Positions 31,536 to 42,822 are shown, counted from the first letter of the stretch. The stretch is 64,000 nucleotides of DNA from Aliiglaciecola sp041538045 (GCF_041538045.1 NZ_JBGOSE010000008.1:108013-172012), one strand, 5' to 3'. Numbers and translations are program-made. Notes: a model not told the origin generated them from the sequence alone.

Positions 31536-34500
31536 GTGTTACATTTAATTCAGTCAAATAAAATGGAAGTATTACAGGCTGATTTGTTAGACAAATTATC
31601 ACCACAGCCATCGCAAATATCATCTCAACAGAACTCTGATTATAAAAATCTGAACGCGCTGCTGATCCCTGAAACCATCATCGTGCAAAGTCCTGGTATG
31701 GCGCAATGGATTAAAATTGCCATTGCTGAAAATTTAGGCGTGGCTGCCAACATCGATTTTCCACTGCCATCAAGCTATATCTGGCAGCAATACAAATACT
31801 TTTTTGATGACTTGCCGGAAACCTCCGCGTTCACGAAACCCAATATGGTTTGGAAGTTGATGAGTATTCTTGGGGACTATTTAGATTCTCCAGAATTTAT
31901 TGAAATTAACCTTTATCTCAAAGGAGACAGAGGCTTAAAGTTCTATCAACTGTGTCAAAAAATCGCAGACGTATATGACCAATATCAGGTGTACCGTCCA
32001 GAGTGGATCAATCTGTGGGAAACCGGTGAAAACAGCGTTGATGGAAAGATGCTCACGTCACATCTTTGGCAACCCATTCTTTGGCGCGCGCTGGTGGCGC
32101 AAACCAGTAAGTTGGGCGAATCAGTCTATCATCGTGCGAATCTGCATGCGCAGTTGCTTCAGCGAATAGAGCAAAGGGAGCCACCAGGCGAGCAAAAGCC
32201 CCTTTATGTGTTTGGCATTTCTACCTTGCCTCAACAACAGTTAGACGTATTTCAAGCCTTGGCCAAACATCGTGATGTGTATTTATTTTGGTGCAATCCT
32301 AGTCAGCATTTCTGGGCCGATATTGTAGATGAAAATACCTTGAGTCGTCACAAGTTAAAAGAAGGTGACACTCACTCCCAGCGTAGTGCTTTATTTGATG
32401 TGGGGAACCCTCTATTGGCGAGTTGGGGAAAACCAGGGCGTGATTATTTAGAAATGTTATTGGCTAGTAGCGCAGAGTCCAGTGATATATTTGTGGAAGT
32501 GCAGCCAAATACATTGTTGGATTGGTTACAGCATGAAATCTATGAATTAACCATGCGTGATACTCAGCCACCCTTGCGAGCTGATGAGCTGTTAAGCAAT
32601 GGTGTTGAATACCCCAAAATTGAGATATCTAAAAGTGACAACTCGGTTCAAATTCATAGTTGTCATTCTAAGGTCAGAGAACTGGAAGTCTTGCATGACC
32701 ATTTGCTTAATCATTTTTCGCAAGATGCTGAGTTAAAACCGTCAGATATAGTGGTTATGATGCCGGATGTAGCGGCTTACGCACCTTACATCGATGGTGT
32801 TTTTGGTAGTGCTGAGTCCGAGCTTTTTATTCCCTATGGTATTTCAGACCGCAATGCCGCCCAAGAATCGCATATTATCGAAAGTTTTATCAACTTACTG
32901 AGCTTGCACCAGAGTCGTATAAGCTTATCTGAAATATTGGTGTTTTTAGAGATCCCAGCCATTCAAACGTGTTTTGAAATTTCAGCAAACGAATATGAAG
33001 ATATTCGTGACTGGTTAATTGAAGTTGGTTTTCGCTGGGGATTAAGTGGCGAAGATAAAATTCGTTGGTCAGTCCCTCAAGAACCACAAAATACCTTGAT
33101 TTTTGCCCTTGAACGTTTGTTATCTGGGTACGCACTCAGTGGCGACTTTTTATTTGCTGGAAGCGACCCTGACAGCGCTTCAATTGCGCCATATAAAGAT
33201 ATCGAAGGCCAACGGGCAATTGCCTTAGGCAAGTTATACAGATTCGCTTTATTACTGCAAGATGTACTCACGTTTTGTTTAAGCACAGATACCCTAGATA
33301 ATAAAGTGCAACAAAGCTTGGACTTTATCGATCTGTTTTATGCCATTGATGAAAATGAGCAAGTGTATGTAAATCAATTGCGTCAGGCATTGGAAAGTAT
33401 TCAAATTCACGTTGCACAATTTAATCAACCCGTGTGTCAGGATGTGTTTGTGGCGGAATTAACCCAGCGCCTGCAAGATAAAGGAGTAGGGCAGCGCTTC
33501 TTAGCGGGGAAAGTTAATTTCTGTACGTTAATGCCGATGCGCAGTATTCCGTTTAAGTTGGTTTGTTTGTTAGGGATGAACGATCAGGATTATCCTCGAC
33601 AATCTGTTCCTATCGGCTTTGATTTAATGCGAGAAACCCAGACTCGTAAGGGCGATCGTTCGAGACGAATGGACGATCGCTATTTGTTTTTGGAAGCCAT
33701 TTTATCTGCACGTAATGAGTTATACGTAAGCTTTTTGGGCAATAGTAGCCGCGATAACTCAGAGCGTAATCCCTCGATTTTGGTTACCGAGCTAGTAGAT
33801 TATTGCCAACAGGTATTTTGTGTCCAAGGCACCTTAACCTTGCCGGTTGAACAAACCCAACAACAGCTCAACAGTCACCTAATGGAAAACCACGGTTTAC
33901 AGCCATTTTCCCAACAATATTTTGATAAAAGCAATACTTTGCAAAGTTATCAATCGATTTGGTTGAATGTATTAAATGCAAAAATGTCCGAAACCCAAAG
34001 TGGCGAATTTTTTAATCACAGCTTACCGAGTCAATTGGAAGATAATAGTTTAGTGGTCGAGCTAAATGACTTAATTGGCTTTTTCCAAAACCCACCTAAA
34101 TACTTTTTCCGTCAACGCTGGCGCACCACGTTATCGCTGTATTTTAATGAGTTGGTGGATGAAGAACCCTTTGAGATTGACTCTTTAACGCGGTTTCAAC
34201 TAAATGCATCCTTGTTAGAGACAATGTTAAAACTGGAAATGGATGAAGACGCCTTTCAAAAACAGTTTTATGAAGATTATTTGGCACAAGGTAAGTTGCC
34301 CACAGGTGCAGCTGGTCCGTTGAGTTTCCAACAAATATGGCTGGCGTCTGAGAATCTCCGTCACCAATTAATTGATAATGTGAAAGCTAAAAAAGCCAGC
34401 TTAGTGGAGGTTGATTTACTACTCTCAAATGGTGCTATTCAAGGCTGGCTAAAACAGGTTTATGGCACGGACTTAGTATTATATCGAGCAGGCAAAATAC

Positions 34501-34904
34501 GCGGTAAAGATGTCATTGAGCTTTGGTTAAAATGGTTATGTTATTGCGCATCTTCTGAACGTAATTGTGGCGTAGCTCGATACTTAAATATGGAAAAACC
34601 ATTTGAATTATCAGTAGTGCCGCAAACTCAAGCATTAGAATTGTTAACCACCTTGTTAAGTGTTTATTCCGAGGGCTTGAATAAACCTCCGATGTTTTTC
34701 GCCAATAGCGCAAAAAAATGGGTAGAAACCCAGGATATAGATAAAACCTTAACAGAGTTTAATGGCTCTAATTTTAATTCGGGTGAAGGTCAAGAGACCA
34801 ATATTCATCGTGTATGTCCCGACTTATCGGTTAACTTTAGTGAGTTTAAACATCTGAGCGAAATGATTTTTGCGCCAATTCTTGATTATAAGGTATCTAA
34901 ATGA
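31536..34904 (+). CDS. recC: Exodeoxyribonuclease V subunit gamma
   Basis: RecBCD subunit that recognises Chi and holds the split DNA ends; 1122 residues as in E. coli. Starts MLHLIQSNKMEVLQ, matching the E. coli MLRVYHSNRLDVLE pattern, with VQSPGMAQWIK and AANIDFPLP soon after, and RKGDRSRRMDDRYLFLEAILSAR in the dead-helicase domain. The start is GTG at 31536 with AAAAGGG about 8 bases upstream. It overlaps recB by four bases (ATGA). First gene of recC-recB-recD. Confidence 0.97.
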   Translation: MLHLIQSNKMEVLQADLLDKLSPQPSQISSQQNSDYKNLNALLIPETIIVQSPGMAQWIKIAIAENLGVAANIDFPLPSSYIWQQYKYFFDDLPETSAFTKPNMVWKLMSILGDYLDSPEFIEINLYLKGDRGLKFYQLCQKIADVYDQYQVYRPEWINLWETGENSVDGKMLTSHLWQPILWRALVAQTSKLGESVYHRANLHAQLLQRIEQREPPGEQKPLYVFGISTLPQQQLDVFQALAKHRDVYLFWCNPSQHFWADIVDENTLSRHKLKEGDTHSQRSALFDVGNPLLASWGKPGRDYLEMLLASSAESSDIFVEVQPNTLLDWLQHEIYELTMRDTQPPLRADELLSNGVEYPKIEISKSDNSVQIHSCHSKVRELEVLHDHLLNHFSQDAELKPSDIVVMMPDVAAYAPYIDGVFGSAESELFIPYGISDRNAAQESHIIESFINLLSLHQSRISLSEILVFLEIPAIQTCFEISANEYEDIRDWLIEVGFRWGLSGEDKIRWSVPQEPQNTLIFALERLLSGYALSGDFLFAGSDPDSASIAPYKDIEGQRAIALGKLYRFALLLQDVLTFCLSTDTLDNKVQQSLDFIDLFYAIDENEQVYVNQLRQALESIQIHVAQFNQPVCQDVFVAELTQRLQDKGVGQRFLAGKVNFCTLMPMRSIPFKLVCLLGMNDQDYPRQSVPIGFDLMRETQTRKGDRSRRMDDRYLFLEAILSARNELYVSFLGNSSRDNSERNPSILVTELVDYCQQVFCVQGTLTLPVEQTQQQLNSHLMENHGLQPFSQQYFDKSNTLQSYQSIWLNVLNAKMSETQSGEFFNHSLPSQLEDNSLVVELNDLIGFFQNPPKYFFRQRWRTTLSLYFNELVDEEPFEIDSLTRFQLNASLLETMLKLEMDEDAFQKQFYEDYLAQGKLPTGAAGPLSFQQIWLASENLRHQLIDNVKAKKASLVEVDLLLSNGAIQGWLKQVYGTDLVLYRAGKIRGKDVIELWLKWLCYCASSERNCGVARYLNMEKPFELSVVPQTQALELLTTLLSVYSEGLNKPPMFFANSAKKWVETQDIDKTLTEFNGSNFNSGEGQETNIHRVCPDLSVNFSEFKHLSEMIFAPILDYKVSK

Positions 34905-37900
34905 ATCCTCTTGATACTTATTCCTATCCACTTTTGGGCGCGTCGCTAATTGAGGCGAGTGCTGGCACTGGTAAAACCTATACCATTGTGAATTTGTATT
35001 TACGCTTGTTACTCGGGCATCAAAGTGAGGGATTAAACCTATCAAATTCCGACCAGCGATTAGGCTTGGGGGTAGAACAAATTTTAGTGGTGACCTTTAC
35101 CAACGCTGCCACAGCCGAATTAAAACAACGTATTGGTCGACGATTACAAACAGCCTATTTGGATTTCTATCGAGGTAGTAGTAGTGATGGTTTTATTCAA
35201 AAATTAATCGACGATACCGATGATATTGAATTGGCCTGTGAGACCTTGTTACTTGCTTCTCGGCAAATGGATGAAGCGGCAATTTTTACCATTCATGGCT
35301 TTAGTCAACGGATGTTGTCTGAACACGCCTTCGCCAGCGGCAGTGTGTTTGATGAGCAATTAGAATTAGATCAATCAACTTGGATACAACAAGCCGTAGA
35401 AGATTATTGGCGCAGTGCTATTGTTCCGCTGCCCACCACTATGGTTCAGTACATTCGCAGTATTTGGTCTGGCCCAGAGAGTCTAATTAAGTCATTAAAG
35501 GGCATTTTGGAGCGGGAGTTTTCCCCTACAAAACAAGTGACGATAGCAGAGGCTAAAGAACTACTTGCGCAACTCATCGACAGCACTAATAGTTTAAAAA
35601 GTTGGTGGTTGACGGAAAATGTGTCAGCCCAATTACAGCAAGCTAAACTTAAGGGAAATACAAAGTTTGGCAAAAAAGCTATCTATCAGAGCATGGATAG
35701 CTTTTGTCAAAGTGATTCAGTTGTCTGCCCCTTTGATAACGGTTGGGTCGACTTTTTCCCTGAAAAGGTCGAAAAAGCCCGTTCTAAAACCAGCCCAGAG
35801 TTAACCGGACTAGACTTCGAACGTTTTGAACTAATCGAAAGGCTACGGCAAAAATTTGTAACCACACTGACTAATGGCGTTTTAAACAGTGCGTTAATTC
35901 AAGTTCGAAAAAACTTAGAAGCCTTTAAGGCTCGCACCAGTAAATTATCCCCCAATGATTTGTTAACCCGTTTAAATGATGGTTTGTTGGGTGAAAATGG
36001 TGAAACCCTAGCCGATCTTATTCGCACGCAGTTTCCCGCAGCCATGATTGATGAGTTTCAAGATACCGATCATTGTCAGTTGAGTGTTTTTAGCCAAGTT
36101 TATCCACTGCATAACAACCATCAATTGACATATTCGTTAATTATGATTGGCGATCCAAAACAGGCGATTTACGGGTTTCGCGGTGCCGATATATACACCT
36201 ATATCCAAGCTAAGCAGCAAATTGATAACGAAAAACAGTTTACCTTGGGAACCAATTGGCGCTCTCAGCAAGCCTTAGTTGATGCAGTAAACCAATTGTT
36301 TGCTAACAGTGAACAAGGTTTCTTATTCGATCAAGCCATTCCATTTTTACCAGTAGAAGCTGCATCTGTTGCCACTGAATTGACGAGCTCAGAAAAGCGC
36401 TACGCTAGTTTAACCTTTTGTCATCTGCAAGGTGGCAAAGAGGTAATGAGTAACAAAGATGCTAAAACTGATTTGGCAGGGCATACCGCTAATATCATTG
36501 TTGATTTGTTGCAACATGGCCATTTGATAAAACATGAGCAGCAAAGAAACAAGGTAAGCGCTGGCGAGTGTTGTGTTTTGGTAAAAGATCGCAATGAAGC
36601 GAACTTAGTCAAACAGGCATTGACAATACGGGGTGTCGATAGCGTATTTTTGGTTCGCCACAGTGTTTATGCTACTGAAACCGCCATGGATTTATATCGT
36701 CTTTTAGATGCTTTGGTTAACCCATCTGATGAGAGACGCATTAAAGCCGCGTTAACCAGTGAGCTTATGTGTTTTAGTAGCGTGGAGTTAGATCAGTTAT
36801 TTACTGACGAATCCGCGTGGCAGCTCATCGTAGAGCTATTTGTTGGATGGCAGCTTAAGTGGCAACGTTTTGGTGTTATGATGGCGTTGAATCAGGTTAT
36901 GCAGCATTTTAATGTATTTACTGGCTTAATGACCCATTTTAGCGACGGCATGCGGCGCTTAACGGATCTTCGTCATTTAGTAGAAATGTTGCAGCAGCAA
37001 AGCGCGATCACCCCTGGTGACAACCAATTATTATATTGGTTAGGGCAACAAATACAGCAGCCAGACCATAATAATGAATCCCATCAATTGCGCTTAGAAA
37101 CGGATGGTAATTTGGTACAGATTATTACTATCCATGCTTCCAAAGGGCTAGAGTTTCCATTTGTTTTTGTGCCTTTTGGGTGTTCATTTAAATTGGCATC
37201 CGAGGCGCTGTTTCATGATCAAAATTTGCATTTGACCATGGATTTTGAAAATACCACTGAAAACTTAGAAAAAGCTGATTTTGAGCGTTTAGCAGAAGAT
37301 ACTCGGTTGTTATATGTGGCGCTCACCCGAGCTGTGTACAATTGTTTTGTTGGTTTGTGGAATCCAACTTTAGGCAAAAGTAAGTCACTTTCTGGTTTAT
37401 TTCATTCTGCTTTAGGTAAGTTATTAGATAAAGACGGCAGTGAACCTAGCAACAGCTTTATGGCGCAGCAAATTCAAAGTCTACAACATTGTGCAGACAT
37501 CGATTATCAAGAAGTGTTTGTTGCCCCTGAAGTGCTGGAATACCGACCTGAAACGTTAAACAAGGACGAAACCTTGTCAGTGAATAAGCTTGAAACATCC
37601 ATTGATGGCAACTGGCGGATCACCAGTTATTCGGCCATTGCCCGCAACCAGTTCCACGTTGAGCATGAGCAACCGGGCACAGATGAGAGTGAGGGTGTAA
37701 GTGCTGTTGATTCTAATATGCTAACTGAAGAGATAGACGATGAAGTCGATGCTTTGCTAGCTAATTTAAATCGATTTGAGTTTACTCGCGGTGCACAAGC
37801 CGGTTCTTTTCTCCACGGCGTGTTGGAAAATATCGACTTTCAGCAACCCAGCCAACTTTCCCAGGTGATAGAACAGCAGGGCAGTTGGTTCGGTATTGAT

Positions 37901-38548
37901 GTTAAGTGGAATGAAACAGTGGAAACTTGGCTGACAGAGGTGTTAAACACCCGTATTGCCCTTCCTAACAAGGGAGGCGCAAATTCCGCGTTTAGTTTAG
38001 CATCATTGTCTAAGGAGCAAGTTTGTCCTGAAATGGAGTTTCATTTACCCCTTAAATCAGTGCAAGCTGAGCCATTTAATCAATTAATCAATAACGTATT
38101 TAAAACCAGTAAGCGGCAATATCAATTCTCCCAATTGCACGGCATGTTAAAGGGCTATATCGATTTAACTTTTTGCGTTGATGGCCGTTTTTATGTTGCC
38201 GACTATAAATCCAATTACTTAGGATCAGACTATGGCGACTATACGGAAGAAAAAATGCAAAAAGCCATGGTCGAACATGATTACCATTTGCAGTCTTTAT
38301 TATATGTTTTAGCCCTGCATCGGTTTCTTAAAAGTAAGTTATCGGATTATGACTATGACCAGCACGTTGGCGGCGCTTACTATTGGTTTTTGCGGGGCAT
38401 GTCTGAGCATCATAGTGGTAGTGGAATTTACTTTTATAAACCAGATAAAAGCATCATCGAATCCCTTGATACACTATTTCAAGGGAAACCGGCAGCCGTG
38501 ATAGCTTCCCAGCAAAGCAGTCATCAGGAGCAGATGGACTTATGGTAA
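34901..38548 (+). CDS. recB: Exodeoxyribonuclease V subunit beta
   Basis: RecBCD helicase-nuclease subunit, 1215 residues. UvrD-like helicase: Walker A ASAGTGKT at 19-26, DEFQDTD (Walker B) near 383-389, GDPKQAIYGFRGAD soon after, and RLLYVALTRA in the second half. The C-terminal RecB nuclease domain has GMLKGYIDLTF and the catalytic VADYKSNYLG. Overlaps recC by 4 and recD by 7 bases. In E. coli ptrA separates recC and recB; here it is absent. Confidence 0.97.
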   Translation: MNPLDTYSYPLLGASLIEASAGTGKTYTIVNLYLRLLLGHQSEGLNLSNSDQRLGLGVEQILVVTFTNAATAELKQRIGRRLQTAYLDFYRGSSSDGFIQKLIDDTDDIELACETLLLASRQMDEAAIFTIHGFSQRMLSEHAFASGSVFDEQLELDQSTWIQQAVEDYWRSAIVPLPTTMVQYIRSIWSGPESLIKSLKGILEREFSPTKQVTIAEAKELLAQLIDSTNSLKSWWLTENVSAQLQQAKLKGNTKFGKKAIYQSMDSFCQSDSVVCPFDNGWVDFFPEKVEKARSKTSPELTGLDFERFELIERLRQKFVTTLTNGVLNSALIQVRKNLEAFKARTSKLSPNDLLTRLNDGLLGENGETLADLIRTQFPAAMIDEFQDTDHCQLSVFSQVYPLHNNHQLTYSLIMIGDPKQAIYGFRGADIYTYIQAKQQIDNEKQFTLGTNWRSQQALVDAVNQLFANSEQGFLFDQAIPFLPVEAASVATELTSSEKRYASLTFCHLQGGKEVMSNKDAKTDLAGHTANIIVDLLQHGHLIKHEQQRNKVSAGECCVLVKDRNEANLVKQALTIRGVDSVFLVRHSVYATETAMDLYRLLDALVNPSDERRIKAALTSELMCFSSVELDQLFTDESAWQLIVELFVGWQLKWQRFGVMMALNQVMQHFNVFTGLMTHFSDGMRRLTDLRHLVEMLQQQSAITPGDNQLLYWLGQQIQQPDHNNESHQLRLETDGNLVQIITIHASKGLEFPFVFVPFGCSFKLASEALFHDQNLHLTMDFENTTENLEKADFERLAEDTRLLYVALTRAVYNCFVGLWNPTLGKSKSLSGLFHSALGKLLDKDGSEPSNSFMAQQIQSLQHCADIDYQEVFVAPEVLEYRPETLNKDETLSVNKLETSIDGNWRITSYSAIARNQFHVEHEQPGTDESEGVSAVDSNMLTEEIDDEVDALLANLNRFEFTRGAQAGSFLHGVLENIDFQQPSQLSQVIEQQGSWFGIDVKWNETVETWLTEVLNTRIALPNKGGANSAFSLASLSKEQVCPEMEFHLPLKSVQAEPFNQLINNVFKTSKRQYQFSQLHGMLKGYIDLTFCVDGRFYVADYKSNYLGSDYGDYTEEKMQKAMVEHDYHLQSLLYVLALHRFLKSKLSDYDYDQHVGGAYYWFLRGMSEHHSGSGIYFYKPDKSIIESLDTLFQGKPAAVIASQQSSHQEQMDLW

Positions 38549-40416
38549 ATAGTTTACTTAATAGCCACTTTTTTGAGCGCTGTGAAGGAGAAATCAGTGC
38601 CTTTGGCCTGTCGAATTTAGACAGTGCCTTTGCACACTTCATTTATCAGCAGGAAACCCACGAAAATGACAAGGTAGCTTTGCTGGCAGGTTTGGTGAGT
38701 CAACGTTTGAGTCAGCAGCACAGTTGTTTAAACTTAGATGAGCTTTCTTATAAACAGCTTAAATTACTCGGCTTTTCGAGTATTAATGATCTTATCGATG
38801 TCCTTAATGGCAGTTTTTGTGTCTCCTCAACGGCGACTGAAGATCCGCAAAAACCTTTAATATTTACGCAAAATGCGATTTATTTGCAGCGATATTATCA
38901 ATATGAATTAGCCTTAACCCAAATTATTCAACAAAAGTTAGCTGTCGAAACCGACGTATCTGTTGAAACTGCTACGCCAATTATTGATGAATTATTTCCT
39001 GGCTCTGCTGAACAAAGGGAAATAGATTGGCAAAAAGTGGCAGTAGGTATTGCCGCCACCCGCAATTTTAGTCTGATCACCGGCGGACCAGGTACCGGTA
39101 AAACCACCACAGTGGCGAAACTATTAGCCTTGTTATTTGCATTACAACAGGCACAAGGCAAAGAGTTGAAAGTTCAATTAGTTGCGCCAACGGGGAAAGC
39201 GGCCGCGCGCTTGACTGAATCCATTGTATCCGCCCGAGAAACATTACCCGAAAAGTATAAAGCTGGATTAAATCTGCAAACCAGTACCATTCATCGGCTG
39301 TTAGGGACTCAAACTGGCAAAATTGAGTTTAAGCACAATGGCGAAAATCCATTGCATATGGATGCACTGATTGTTGATGAAGCCTCAATGGTGGATTTAC
39401 CGTTGATGTATAGACTACTGAGCGCGGTGCCAATAAAAACAAAAGTGGTATTATTAGGAGATCACAATCAACTTTCTTCGGTTGAGACCGGCAGTGTGTT
39501 ATCGGATATTTGTCACGCAGCATTATTAGGCAAGCCAAACCCTGAATACTCAGCTCAAACCGGATTGCAGATTAGTCAGATGTGCGCGCAACATATTCCT
39601 CAACGAGAGGAAAACACAATCACCAGTCCAATTGCGGACTGTTTAGTGAAATTACAAAAAAGTCATCGATTCTCATCCGATAGTGGGATTGGTTTGTTGG
39701 CAAAGAAAACCATTCAAGGTGATATAAATTCAGTATTAGATATCCTTACCGACAAGCAACAAACCAGTTTAACCTGGCACCAAGAGGGCAAAATACAGGT
39801 TTTTGCCCGTCAGTATGCAAGTCAATTAAACGCTTATTTTTCGTCGGTCAAACAAGGAAATTTAGAGCAAGGTTTTAAACATCTATTAAATCAGCAAATA
39901 TTATGCGCCCATAAAACAGGAGCGTGGGGCGTGGATAATATTAATTATCAAATCACTCTGGAGTTAGACCGCCAAGGTTTTATATCAAAAGATGAAAAAG
40001 ATTATGTAGGCCGACCTATCATGCTAACCCGTAATGATCATAACTTAGGGTTGTTTAATGGTGATGTGGGAATTGTGATGCCAGATCCTGAAAATCTAAG
40101 TTTAAAAAAAGCCTGGTTCAAAACGGCAGAAGGCGGCTACAAAGGGGTTTTACTCAGCCGCTTACCTGAACATCAACCTGTGTATGCGATGACTATTCAT
40201 AAGAGCCAAGGTTCGGAATTCAATGAGGTTTACCTTTGTTTGCCAGATGTGAGATTAAATCCTGGTGCCAAAGGCTTAAGTCGAGAGTTGTTTTATACGG
40301 GACTCACTCGAGCTCGCCAAACCTTTGTGTTATATAGTCAAAAAGAAAGCCTGCAAGGGTGCATTAATAATCTGTGTTTGCGCAGCAGTGGCTTAGCCCA
40401 AAGGTTGTCTAACTAG
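38542..40416 (+). CDS. recD: Exodeoxyribonuclease V subunit alpha
   Basis: RecBCD fast 5'-3' helicase, 624 residues. Walker A GGPGTGKT at 181-188, DEASMVDLPLM (Walker B), GDHNQLSSVETGSVL (motif III), and AMTIHKSQGSEFNEVYL with GLTRARQTFVLY in the C-terminal 2B domain. N-terminal domain binds RecC. Its start lies inside the recB end. A short 44-base gap separates it from the convergent TPR gene, with no proper terminator. Confidence 0.97.
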   Translation: MVNSLLNSHFFERCEGEISAFGLSNLDSAFAHFIYQQETHENDKVALLAGLVSQRLSQQHSCLNLDELSYKQLKLLGFSSINDLIDVLNGSFCVSSTATEDPQKPLIFTQNAIYLQRYYQYELALTQIIQQKLAVETDVSVETATPIIDELFPGSAEQREIDWQKVAVGIAATRNFSLITGGPGTGKTTTVAKLLALLFALQQAQGKELKVQLVAPTGKAAARLTESIVSARETLPEKYKAGLNLQTSTIHRLLGTQTGKIEFKHNGENPLHMDALIVDEASMVDLPLMYRLLSAVPIKTKVVLLGDHNQLSSVETGSVLSDICHAALLGKPNPEYSAQTGLQISQMCAQHIPQREENTITSPIADCLVKLQKSHRFSSDSGIGLLAKKTIQGDINSVLDILTDKQQTSLTWHQEGKIQVFARQYASQLNAYFSSVKQGNLEQGFKHLLNQQILCAHKTGAWGVDNINYQITLELDRQGFISKDEKDYVGRPIMLTRNDHNLGLFNGDVGIVMPDPENLSLKKAWFKTAEGGYKGVLLSRLPEHQPVYAMTIHKSQGSEFNEVYLCLPDVRLNPGAKGLSRELFYTGLTRARQTFVLYSQKESLQGCINNLCLRSSGLAQRLSN

Positions 40417-40460
40417 CCGTTGTATTGCACTGTGAATAGTTCATATCTAGCCAGCGCCTC

Positions 40461-42626
40461 CTATATGTTGGTAGGAGGCACTACCCACAAAGGGTTAGGA
40501 TTGGCTAATTGTGTGTTAATCTGTGCTTGATAAGTATCTCTTAACTCCTCCATGGCATCTATCTGGTTTTGAAATTTCGAGGCATTTCTAACGTCATCAA
40601 AAATAGGATCGATAAAGGTCATAACGTAACCTAAAGATATCATTCGCTCTAGCATTGCATAGCTCTGTTGGTGGTTGCCCATTAAGGTGTTAAATAAGAC
40701 TCGTTGCTTGAACTCATTGACGTTATTTACCTGTTCAAGGGGCTTGTCCCTCAAATACGTTTTTAACATGCTTAGCAGTTGTTCATTGTTTACGCCTAAG
40801 GCTTGTCGAGTGTGTGCCAGAGCAATTATATAGTCTGCACTGGCTGCACTTTCAATGGGTCTGTCGAGAAATTTGTACGCTTCAATATAGGCGTTAACAA
40901 TTTGATTGGTTTTCTCATAGTTCCGTAAATAATATAAAAACCATGCAACATCTGTCGTATCTTTTACGTTAGGGAGTTGCTTGCTCACTACTGCTAAATT
41001 ATTTGTGTAAATGCCATGCCAAACTTGGCTAGTAGGGCTGTCGTTATACCAAAGTGCATGCTGGTATAAACCAACCAAATTATACAATCTTGCTAGGTTT
41101 CGTTTGATACTGGTACTTTGTTGATTCAGAGCATAGGCATTTTGTAACATGCTATGTGATTCGGAATAATCCCCATTTTTAAATGCAATATCAGCTAAAA
41201 CACTGTAGCCAAAGGGTTGGGTAGGGTGCAATCGCACTAAATCGTCACCTATGATTTTGGCATTTATTTTATCGTCAAGGGACAAATAAATACGAGCAAG
41301 GTTACTTAATATACTGCTAGAAAGGGGATCTAGTAATCTGGCCTTTTTATATTGCTCAATGGCCTCTTGTAACTTCAATTGTTCCCATAAAATCCCCCCT
41401 AACAGAAAATAGGCATTGGCATAATTATGATTGGCTTCAATGGCCAAGTTAGCATAATGCTGGGCTTCTTTAATGGACGCTGCGGTATTCTTATCTTTGG
41501 CAAGGTACGCGGCGCTTGAGAGCACTTCTGCTGAGTTAGGGGCTAATTCAAGTGCTCTGATCACCAAGGGGGTCGCTTTTTCTTGGGAGGTTTGTTTATC
41601 TAAACCTGCATAACCTTCCATCAGTAAATAAGTTTCAGATAAACCGGAATAGGCAGGGGCGAAATTTGGATCTAAATCAATCACCTTAGTAAATTTTTCA
41701 ACTGCTATGGCTAAACTTTCAGGAGAGCGTAACTTCTGACTTTCACGGCCTTGTAAATAGAGTTCATATGCTTCTAAAGACAGGGTTTTATCTGAGTCCT
41801 TTAATGGTACAACCGTCAACTTTCCCTTGAGTTGTTGCGTTATTTTACTGGCTATTTCATCTTGCACGGCAAATAAGTTCTGTGCAGAGAGTGGGCGATC
41901 GTAGGTTTCAGACCAAACATGCTCATCCGTTTGTGCATTAATCAATTGCGCAGTAATGCGGATGGTATTACCGGACTTTCGGATACTCCCTTCTAATACA
42001 TGTGCCACTTTAAGTGCCTTCGCTATCTCACTTACGGTGGCGTCTTTACCCACAAATGCAAAAGAAGAAGTGCGAGAGACAACCCTCAAGCCTTTGATTC
42101 GACTTAATAAATTGAGTAGTTCCTCAGAAATTCCATGACCAAAATAACTTTGATCATTACGTTCTGAAAAATCATTAAAAGGTAAAACGGCTATGGATTG
42201 AGTCGCTGAGCTTTGCAAGGGTTCGATGGTTAATTGGGAGGTTTGTTGACTCGTTTCTGTATTTGCATCGGCTAATGTATTTTTACCTAAATGCATCCAC
42301 ATTAGGGTGATCAATCCCGCGCTTATTAACCCCGTCAAAGTAAAAACTGTAATGGTATTTTTAGAATTGACTGCTTTACTTAACGTGGGGTTTTTGGAAG
42401 TACGTACTAGACCTTTAGGGGTAAATTGAAAAACCCAAGCGAGCAGAACTGCAATAGGAAAGCCAATGATTACCAATATTGTGGCAATCGTATCGAACCA
42501 TGTAGGCAAGTGCAGGGCGCTTTCTAGTACAACGGCTAATTGCATGACCAACCACCCAATGACGGCATAACCGGCAATGACATTGAATACGTTGCGCCGT
42601 CTTAATTCAGCAATAAAGACACTCAT
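40461..42626 (-). CDS. Membrane-anchored FlgO/TolB-like TPR protein
   Basis: A 721-residue protein. Three hydrophobic segments near the N-terminus (about 15-35, 43-65, 90-112) after the RRRNVFNVIAGYAVIG start typical of this family. Then a FlgO/TolB-N-like domain (about 140-260), with SIAVLPFNDFSERNDQ, GISEELLNLLS and VLEGSIRKSGNTIRITAQLI, often linked to adenylate cyclase-type regulators. From about 290 to 600 a run of TPR helices (for example ALELAPNSAEVLSSAAYLAK). No cyclase or DNA-binding domain is seen. Such proteins are a common but uncharacterised marine gammaproteobacterial family. AGGAAA precedes the ATG. An 8-bp hairpin (40456-40479) spans the stop codon. Confidence 0.8.
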   Translation of the reverse strand: MSVFIAELRRRNVFNVIAGYAVIGWLVMQLAVVLESALHLPTWFDTIATILVIIGFPIAVLLAWVFQFTPKGLVRTSKNPTLSKAVNSKNTITVFTLTGLISAGLITLMWMHLGKNTLADANTETSQQTSQLTIEPLQSSATQSIAVLPFNDFSERNDQSYFGHGISEELLNLLSRIKGLRVVSRTSSFAFVGKDATVSEIAKALKVAHVLEGSIRKSGNTIRITAQLINAQTDEHVWSETYDRPLSAQNLFAVQDEIASKITQQLKGKLTVVPLKDSDKTLSLEAYELYLQGRESQKLRSPESLAIAVEKFTKVIDLDPNFAPAYSGLSETYLLMEGYAGLDKQTSQEKATPLVIRALELAPNSAEVLSSAAYLAKDKNTAASIKEAQHYANLAIEANHNYANAYFLLGGILWEQLKLQEAIEQYKKARLLDPLSSSILSNLARIYLSLDDKINAKIIGDDLVRLHPTQPFGYSVLADIAFKNGDYSESHSMLQNAYALNQQSTSIKRNLARLYNLVGLYQHALWYNDSPTSQVWHGIYTNNLAVVSKQLPNVKDTTDVAWFLYYLRNYEKTNQIVNAYIEAYKFLDRPIESAASADYIIALAHTRQALGVNNEQLLSMLKTYLRDKPLEQVNNVNEFKQRVLFNTLMGNHQQSYAMLERMISLGYVMTFIDPIFDDVRNASKFQNQIDAMEELRDTYQAQINTQLANPNPLWVVPPTNI

Positions 42627-42822
42627 TACGTTTCCTTTTTCAGGTAAGGTCTTTCGGGTGACACAAACAAATGTTAAAAGTATAAACCAAGGTGCTTAAA
42701 AAATGTTCAACTGTCAAGATTAAGTGTAAAGTAATGATGTTTAGAGTGATTTTTGAAGTATGGAATTCATAATCGATTCAATATTTCTGCATATTTAAAG
42801 ACGGATTAGAAGGAAAGTAATC

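Noticed and set aside
40456..40479. Hairpin GCCTCCTA/TAGGAGGC spanning the stop of the TPR gene as a terminator
   Set aside because: No T-run on either strand after the stem.
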